Shown: positions 58,401 through 64,000 of the stretch, one piece after another
How the letters are laid out: each line of letters begins with the position of its first letter
How positions within the stretch are numbered: the first letter of the stretch is position 1
NCBI RefSeq assembly: GCF_963678635.1
Contig: NC_087064.1
Location: forward strand, 37,457,716-37,521,715
Source: Symsagittifera roscoffensis
Taxonomy: Eukaryota > Xenacoelomorpha > Acoela > Convolutidae
DNA: 64,000 nucleotides
Reading direction: 5' to 3'
Notes under the pieces: generated by a model
Told to the model about the DNA's origin: nothing
Databases searched by the model: none
Seen by the model: the letters and a program-made list of their open reading frames with translations, nothing else
Program-made: the position numbers and the translations under genes

Positions 58401-59629
58401 AATATCTTTTTCTGGCTGACTGACCCTAAAATCAATTTGGCCTACCTAATCAACCGATTTTTTTTTAAATCCGCCCCTTTGGAAAATCCTAGATCCGTCC
58501 TTGGAAACAACTTTTGAGTTTTTGATTTTACCAATGTCGTCCCGCATCAGTAAAACAAGTTCAAAAAAAATCGAATTTTACCTCCAGCATTAGCTGTGCC
58601 TCTATTTGTCTTTCATCGAGATAAACTTAACTTTTGGTTCACCTAATTTTTTTTTCAAACAGTTTTTTGGCTTAAATTTTTTATCTTTGTTTCATTGCAA
58701 GTGGTGCGAAGCTTCGCTTCGCCTCTTTGCTCAAAATGTACCTCTAACGTATTTGAAGCCTGACATCTTCAATCTAGAATGATTAGTTAAAACTCAAATA
58801 TTTGATTGAAAGTTAGGCTCAAATGCCTTTGTTGCTGATTTTCTGAGCCCAAAAGCTGAGCGTACAATATTGGTCTCGTTCCTCATCTTTTCTAAGCGTA
58901 TAAACTCTGTGATTATATCAAATGTTGAAGAAAAATAACAGCAACAAAACGAAACATAACTGCCCGGGTTGACCAAAAAGTTGCTATCTTGAGAGTTGTT
59001 GCCAAAATTTATTAATTTAATACCATGCTACAAATGCCGTAATTCAAGTGGATATTTTCTCTGTTTAAGAAATTCCTTAAGATTGGGCTGAGTTGCCTAT
59101 ATGCCGCACTTGCTTGTTTAGATTCCTTAATTGTCTGCCCCTGACACAGATTACCGAAAAATTCCTAAGCTTCAAAGCTCTGTCTGAAGAAAAAAGGGAC
59201 TATGTGTGGGAAAACTGGGAATTAGTCCCGTATAAAAGACAAAGTTAGGGGTTTTAAAATTGAATTTAATTCGGTCCGTCTGCATTTGATTATGGGCTTA
59301 CCATTGACCATTTTGCACAAGAAAATGCCCAGTTGCCACTTGGGCGCCGTGGTGGAGTGGTAAATTAGCGGCACCCCCAGACTGAACAGGAGATCGGACA
59401 CCCCCAGATTAAGTATGAACATGTTGGGCACATTTCGCATGCGTTTGTTGGTCAGAATTCCAACTATGACCAGTATATTGAGGAGGATGCCGAATGTGCC
59501 TATGAAGCAGTAGGTGGCGAACACTAGACTCGAGTCTGTCTGCATGTAGCCTTCACTTGAGTTTCCGCCACTCACAGGGTTCCCCTCGGAGTACGAGGAC
59601 CCCAGACCATCGGGGCCAGATTTGATCAT
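55444..59629 (-). CDS. Class A (rhodopsin-like) GPCR, neuropeptide-receptor type, two coding exons
   Basis: Minus-strand coding exons are 59,629-59,302 and 56,246-55,444, joined across a GT-AG intron of about 3.06 kb in phase 1. Together they give about 376 residues, a normal class A length. The first exon encodes a short extracellular N-terminus with an N-glycosylation motif (NSS), TM1 with GILLN, TM2 with LNLGVSDLLF and the loop-1 WQLGIFLCKM with the conserved cysteine. The second gives TM3 ending in DRYLAIVH, TM4 with LAWLASVLFSQP, a loop-2 cysteine (TMCHLAMGE), TM5 with a GIPLL proline, TM6 CWTPFY and TM7 NPIIF (an NPxxY variant ending in F). The C-terminal tail is rich in S, T, K and R. 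The overall look suggests a peptide receptor near the somatostatin/galanin/allatostatin groups, but the ligand cannot be assigned. TTTTGTCAG at 59,652-59,644, just upstream of the ATG, may be the acceptor of a 5' untranslated exon. Confidence 0.85.
56829..56843 (+). repeat. Poly-C run
   Basis: Uninterrupted C run of about 15 bases in the intronic element. Comparable G runs lie at 51,520-51,534 and 60,152-60,162. These are simple homopolymers. Confidence 0.8.
57180..58310. repeat. Degenerate tandem repeat, units about 140-190 bp
   Basis: Six or seven diverged units are recognised by a block like GACAGAAAAAGTTATGGCCC at about 57,318, 57,505, 57,676, 57,838 and beyond. The text between them repeats as TTTTGACTGTTTTTGAAAAC, then TTCTCGATAACTACC, then AAATCTGA, then GTTCAATCTAA, then a CTTTTGCATACGCG block. 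Related units lie at 53,645-54,070. Divergence is high, so the array is old. Confidence 0.75.
58504..59301. other. Remaining part of the GPCR intron
   Basis: A/T-rich intron sequence between the inverted-end element and exon 1. No gene or repeat recognised. Confidence 0.5.
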
Positions 59630-59656
59630 GTCGTCTCTTATATCACTATCTGACAA

Positions 59657-61388
59657 AACTCAAATTTCTAGCAATTGCTATAAAGTTTAAACCGTTTATT
59701 ATATTTTTCACCAATTTTGAGTTCAGGTCAGCAAGATGGAATATCGCATTTACAATTCTAAATGTTTTGTGGTGACCGCCGGTAACTTTAATTAAAAATG
59801 GACAACAACAAAAAGAAACTAAATAACTGCCAAGGGAATTGATCATTGTAACTCTGTATCAATCAGTCAAATGAAAAGCGAAATGTTTCAAATCAAATTG
59901 CCTGTCAGTCCTGACAACTAGCCTGGCCTTGTTTCATTTGTAAATTTGGCATCTAATTTGCACAAAAAATTTCAGAAGCATATCAAAACATTAAGATAAT
60001 CAAATCATTAAGACAATATTGTAGTCACCAATTCATTTTTTGTTGAAAAACGTCTCGAGACGTTTCTGATGCCTTGAAAAAATGTGAAGGTGGTTTAAGG
60101 GGTAAAGGGGGAAAACATTGATGGGTGTAAGGGTCAAAGGGCCAAACGCTAGAGGGGGGGGGGGTAAGGTGAAAAGGACCAAAAGTTAGTGGGAGGAGAT
60201 CAAAGGATTTTGATTGATTTCAAATGAATTATAATTAATTTAAAATTGAATAAAAACAATCGATTATGATCGATTTATTAGTCCATTTTGATCGGGAATC
60301 GATTTCATTGGGAATCAATTATAAAGATAAAATTTTAAAACTGAAAAATTTATTTAAATTGATTTATTTTCATTGTACTTGTACGTATTTCAAATCACGT
60401 TTCAACTTATGACCAATAATTTGAGTTTTTGCCGCCCGCAAAAAAAGTTGTTCGGGACATAATCTGCTGAATGGATTGAAACCAACCGGCCTTTTTTCAA
60501 AATATGAATGGTCAAAACTTATGAAAAAAATAGAACCTGACGACTGCTCTCTGACGTCTATGAAATAATTGACGGATTTAGAAAAATTGATAACGTTTGA
60601 AATTTTTTTTGAAAAATCATCACCTCGCACGCTATTTAAAATTTAAAGTGATATAATTAGCGTAGTTTCAAAAATTAATGAAAAACTGGCATGCTTCAAT
60701 TTAATTTAGATAAAATTTTGAGCCGAATTAAATTGCCGCTTTCTTGATTATTAGCACAAATTATATCGCGCGTTAATTTAATTATCCCGAATAACCAAAT
60801 AAGCAATTTCCAAATTTTCTTAACTTTTCAAGAAATGATCACAGGTAAATCATTTTTATAAATTTCGGCTCAGGTCATCATTAATTTTCAGATTAAAAAA
60901 AAACTATGTCAAAAAAGGCTGGTTTCTAATTGGAATTTTCGGCGCTAAATATGAAACTGCGTCAATTTATTGGTCAAGGTACTGTTTTGTGTGTCGTACA
61001 GACTTTTAAGAACTGACCATTTGCTTAATTAATCATTTTTTTAGGCTTGAGACTGGATTATTTTTTGTACAAAATTTTTTTTTCTGATTAAAAGCCTCAT
61101 TCTGATTAAACAGTTTAAGAACTCCAAAAAAACTTAGATATAATCATGGATCAAAACTTTTAACGATTTAGTTCAAACTGGCCCACTACTGAAATTTTTC
61201 CCCATGTGTCGTGGATAAAACTATTTGATTTGTTTGTTCAATAGACAATTCAGAACGCAGAAACAATAAGTGAACAATGCTGAAACCTTTCTGCTTCGGG
61301 ATGTTTCCAGAAAATTAATTAAAGTATACGAATAAGAGAATTTTTGTCTCTGGTTTAGAAGATGTTTGGTGAACTAATTTATTTTTTT
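59657..61388. other. A/T-rich intergenic DNA
   Basis: No gene recognised. It contains a purine-rich stretch with a G run (60,095-60,200), followed by repeated AATCGAT/ATCGATT motifs at about 60,255-60,320. The first part may include the 5' untranslated sequence and promoter of the GPCR gene. An 86-codon minus-strand frame at 60,370-60,630 has no recognisable family and is not called. Confidence 0.5.
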
Positions 61389-62015
61389 TTAGGTGGGTTT
61401 TGACTTCATATGTTTGTCAGTGTTTTGATTTTGTTCAGTTTCTGAAATGTTTTGAACAATTTTTAAACCTGTGAAAAAATATAATTGAGTTATTTCACGA
61501 AGTGCGTATTCTTTTGGATAATAGGGTAATAGGTTGTTTCGATGCTGAACAATTTCTTTTTTATTTGAGTCAGTAAGTTTGTATGTTACATCAATGGGTT
61601 TATCAATTATTTGATATGGACCTTTTCGGAGTGGTTGTAATTTTTTGGAAATTCCTTTTTGTGTTGTGAAGTTAAGAATTAAAACAAATGTTCCGATTTT
61701 TAGATCTGTTGCTGGTGTGAAGCGTGAATTGATTTGGTTATTTATGTTTTGTCTTTGCAACAATTTTTTTGTTATTTTTTGATAAATTTCTTTGTGTTTC
61801 TTATCTCTATTTAAGATCCATTCGGTGTGTGTTCGCGCTAATTTTAAAATTTGTGGATGATGAAAGTGGTCTTCATCATGGGTATGTAGTGGTAAGTTGT
61901 AACAAATTGAATCTTTATTTGGTTGACAATAACCTTGTGCATTTTTCTGGGCGTTTGCTGTAAACATTGTTGGTTTTCGTGGTTTTTGACTAAATACCTT
62001 TTCATATGGTGACAT
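61389..62015 (-). pseudogene. Integrase C-terminal region of the gypsy-like pol
   Basis: This open stretch of 208 codons begins MSPYEKVFSQKPRKP, the region just after the integrase core. It contains HTHDEDHFHHPQ, a helix-rich K/R/Q segment (HKEIYQKITKKLLQRQN) and a chromatin-/DNA-binding style end domain (LKIGTFVLI, then LRKGPYQIIDKP, then QHRNNLLPYYPKE). It is the best preserved part of the element. The codon before the first M is not a true start, because the coding sequence continues upstream as the integrase core with stops. Confidence 0.85.
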
Positions 62016-62480
62016 TCCTAGTGTTGTTGTAATTTGTGAATTATAGGCTAAGGTAAATTATTTAACATCTGTTGACCATTCGGTATATCGTGTATCATTT
62101 CCATTAATGATACATCCGAGATATTCTTGTAATGATCGGTTCATACAATCGACTAATCCATTTGTCCAAGATGCACGAGATGTACGTGGTTTATGTTTAA
62201 TATTATATAAGTGGCATAATGTGATAATTTCGTTATTAAGAAACTCAGTGCCACTGTCCGTGACTAGTATTTCGGGTAACCCGAATTAGGCTATCCAGTG
62301 TTCGAAAAGTGTTGTATATGCATAATAAGCATTACAATGAGGTACTGGGTTGAGGGCTACATATTACGTAAAGGCATCAACAATGACCATTATATATGAG
62401 TTTCCTTCTGAGGATGGTAAAATTGGTCCTTTTGTGTCAATTGAGATTCTATGGTTAAAATATAGACTTTGTCACTTTGT
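62016..62480 (-). pseudogene. Integrase catalytic core, interrupted
   Basis: Minus-strand translation shows the D-D-E landmarks. The first aspartate is in YIMVIVDAFT (about 62,360-62,395), the second in VTDSGTEFLNNEI (about 62,240-62,275), and the glutamate in NRSLQEYLG near 62,110-62,145. In-frame stops follow DAFT and HWIA, and another lies before FTLAYNSQ. The core therefore cannot be translated whole. Confidence 0.82.
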
Positions 62481-63200
62481 CCTTTAAAATTTTGTTTTTC
62501 TGCAACTTTTTTTGATTTGGGTAGGGTTTAATTAATTGGCATATTATACAACCGTTGCATTATACTTTAATCCAAATTGGTGCATTTGAGAAATAAAAAT
62601 TTTGAATAAAGTTGGAGTATGTCTTTTCTGATCCTGAATGTTCTTTAGTGTGCAGGGTATGCGAAGTATTGAATGCTATTAACATCATACTGAAAGGTAG
62701 ACATGATACTTTAAAATCAGTTGTTTGATATTCTAAAATATCTGTGTTTTCATTTATAGTAGTATTGTTGATTTTTTTGAAGTATCTAAGGAGTGTTTTG
62801 TTTCCTAAAATTGTGGTATCAGCTTTGTTTGGTTTAATTTTATATTTGTGCCATGATTTTAGCTGTCTGATGACTGGGTCGAGGTTTTGATATTTTTGTA
62901 ATAATTCTAGTGTAATTTTTTCTGTTGTTGGTAGAAAATGTTTTCTATTTCTATCTTTGATAGGGGTATTGTGTCAAGTGAGTCACGTAGATTAAAAATT
63001 TGATTTATTTTGTATTTTGAATCATTTGGTAACGGTCCTGATAAGTTTATTGTATCATTTAGATTTTCCTTTTCTATTAAAGGGAATGGGTCTTTTTTAT
63101 GTGATTGTTGTTTAATTCGTTTTTGTTGAGTATTTTTTTTGATCCAACGTGAATATGGAATCGGCTTAAATGTAGATGTACTTAATAAATCAACTTCATA
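62480..63200 (-). pseudogene. Linker and zinc-finger region between RNase H and integrase
   Basis: A CNGCIICQ stretch (about 62,530-62,555 on the minus strand) is the cysteine half of the HHCC finger that precedes gypsy integrases. Upstream of it the sequence is broken but keeps lysine-rich, pol-like text. Stops in all frames show decay. Confidence 0.65.
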
Positions 63201-64000
63201 GTGGTTGTTTTGACAATCTTAATATAGTGGGAAATGTTGTAGGTTGTTTAATTGTGATTGATCTATGTCAGTTTTCACTGCATAATTGCATTCCAATCGT
63301 GGTGAAGTTTCATCTTTAGCAAGATAGAATTTTTTATTTTGTGGTATTTCAACTGTTGTTTTTCTCGTTTGTAGTTCAGGTGGAGTATTTCTACTAAGAG
63401 TATCAGGCAGTGCAACGTTTTTTCCTGCTGTCCTTACTATGTGTAAGTTTGGAAATTTCTTTCAAATTAATTGAAATCTGTAAACTCTATGGTTTGGATT
63501 TGATTTTTGTGTAAAAAGAAATAAAATAGGTTTGTGATCCGTAAATAGAACTGTTGGATGTTTTGATCCAAGTATCAAAAAAATCATATTCTGTAAGAAG
63601 ATATATTATAGCTGTTCATTCTCTCATAAGAGTAGAGAATCGTAAGTCAGCTTGTGTAAATAGGCGAGAATTTGCTGATATGAGATTCAATTTATTCGTT
63701 CCAATGTGAGATTGTAGTAATGCCGCACCGATGTCAAAATTTGAAGCATCGCACATTGCATAAAATAGTTGATTGGGACCTGGAATTGTGTTTGAAATTT
63801 GTTCAGTGAGGAGTTTTTGATTTCTTCAAATCGGGTTTGATGTTTTGTTGCCCATTCAAAAATATTTTGTTGTCTAAGAATGTTATAGAATGGTCTTAAG
63901 TATAACTGCATTTTATAGACATATTTACATTCCAAGTTTAACACTCCAAGGAATTCTTGGATTTTTTTTGTTTGTAGGTGGCTGGAATTTTTGGATTGCA
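63200..64000 (-). pseudogene. RT connection and RNase H region
   Basis: On the minus strand from the right edge, QEFLGVLN and MQLYLRPFYNIL with FEWATKHQTRFEEIK mark the RT/RNase H connection. Further down, NLISANSRLFTQADLRFSTL (about 63,625-63,690) marks the RNase H core, with a stop after LMRE. A frameshift separates the open piece at 63,944-63,687 from the rest. The polymerase YxDD region lies beyond the window. Confidence 0.8.

Larger units (their letters stand above)
56782..58503. mobile_element. Non-coding element with hAT-like inverted ends, inside the GPCR intron
   Basis: The left end reads CAGGGGCGGATTTAG (56,782). The right end, read on the opposite strand from 58,503, gives CAAGGACGGATCTAGG. 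An inner inverted pair also exists (GGGGCGGATTT near 56,785 and AAATCCGCCCC near 58,467). CA-G-GG starts are typical of hAT-type non-autonomous elements, which is the basis of the tentative class. No 8-bp target duplication is visible at these ends. The interior holds a poly-C run (56,829-56,843) and a degenerate tandem array but no transposase. Confidence 0.5.
61389..64000 (-). mobile_element. Decayed Ty3/gypsy-like retroelement pol, running off the right edge
   Basis: Minus-strand reading from 64,000 down gives, in order, the RT connection region, RNase H, a zinc-finger CXXC stretch, an integrase catalytic core and the integrase C-terminal domain. This is the Ty3/gypsy order. Frames are interrupted by several stops and shifts before about 62,015. 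Only the last 208 codons are open. No LTR could be delimited to the left of 61,389, although the 3' LTR should lie there if present. It is distinct from the element at 45-47 kb, because the two cover non-overlapping protein regions and are 14 kb apart. Confidence 0.88.

Noticed and set aside
56774-58511. 8-bp target-site duplication around the inverted-end element
   Set aside because: The eight bases on the left (GCTCAAGC) and on the right (GAAACAAC) do not match.
60370-60630. Minus-strand ORF of 86 codons
   Set aside because: No family recognised and no nearby exon signals. It might be a fragment of a dispersed repeat, so it is mentioned only in the intergenic entry.

Overview
The window looks like nuclear DNA of an invertebrate animal. 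It is A/T-rich, has GT-AG introns, a seven-transmembrane peptide-receptor-like gene, an ATG16-type WD40 gene and decayed Ty3/gypsy retroelements. No bacterial operon structure, rRNA or CRISPR array is visible. The species cannot be named from the sequence alone.

Region 1 (1-45,371, with a remnant at 47,669-47,815) is one very large head-to-tail satellite. Its monomer is about 240 bp and all copies seen are in one orientation. Each monomer has a conserved core of about 60 bp (GATGTTCCATAGCCTCAC, then GTGATGACTATCAACTGCCC, ending near CTGATGA) and a diverged T-rich spacer. Three monomer classes (a, b, c) form a higher-order unit of about 730 bp. Four domains can be told apart: A1 (1-8,380, heterogeneous), A2 (8,479-19,340, intermediate), A3 (19,340-31,300, strongly homogenised, 723-736 bp period) and B (31,300-45,371, re-proportioned monomers of about 264/154/322 bp). 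Several duplications and junctions inside cores record unequal exchange.

Region 2 (45,372-47,668) is a 3'-truncated, broken Ty3/gypsy-like LTR element on the minus strand, sitting in the distal end of array B. It keeps one LTR, a primer-binding site, gag with zinc knuckles, a protease and the start of reverse transcriptase.

Region 3 (about 47,816-59,650) is ordinary gene-bearing DNA. The C-terminal WD40 half of an ATG16-like autophagy gene lies on the plus strand in four exons (49,102-52,116). Its N-terminal half is not in the unique DNA before the satellite. A two-exon class A GPCR lies on the minus strand (55,444-59,629). Around and inside these genes are four copies of a dispersed repeat of roughly 450 bp, a degenerate tRNA-Lys-like sequence followed by a T run, a GC-rich minisatellite, and an element with inverted ends carrying a degenerate tandem array of about 170 bp.

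Region 4 (59,660-64,000) is A/T-rich non-coding DNA and then a second, heavily decayed Ty3/gypsy pol on the minus strand (RT connection, RNase H, zinc finger, integrase) that runs off the right edge.

The unusual part is the satellite: a box-plus-spacer, higher-order architecture with box-less monomers and with recombination junctions inside the box. It superficially resembles centromeric alphoid DNA and its CENP-B box, but no known family is recognised.
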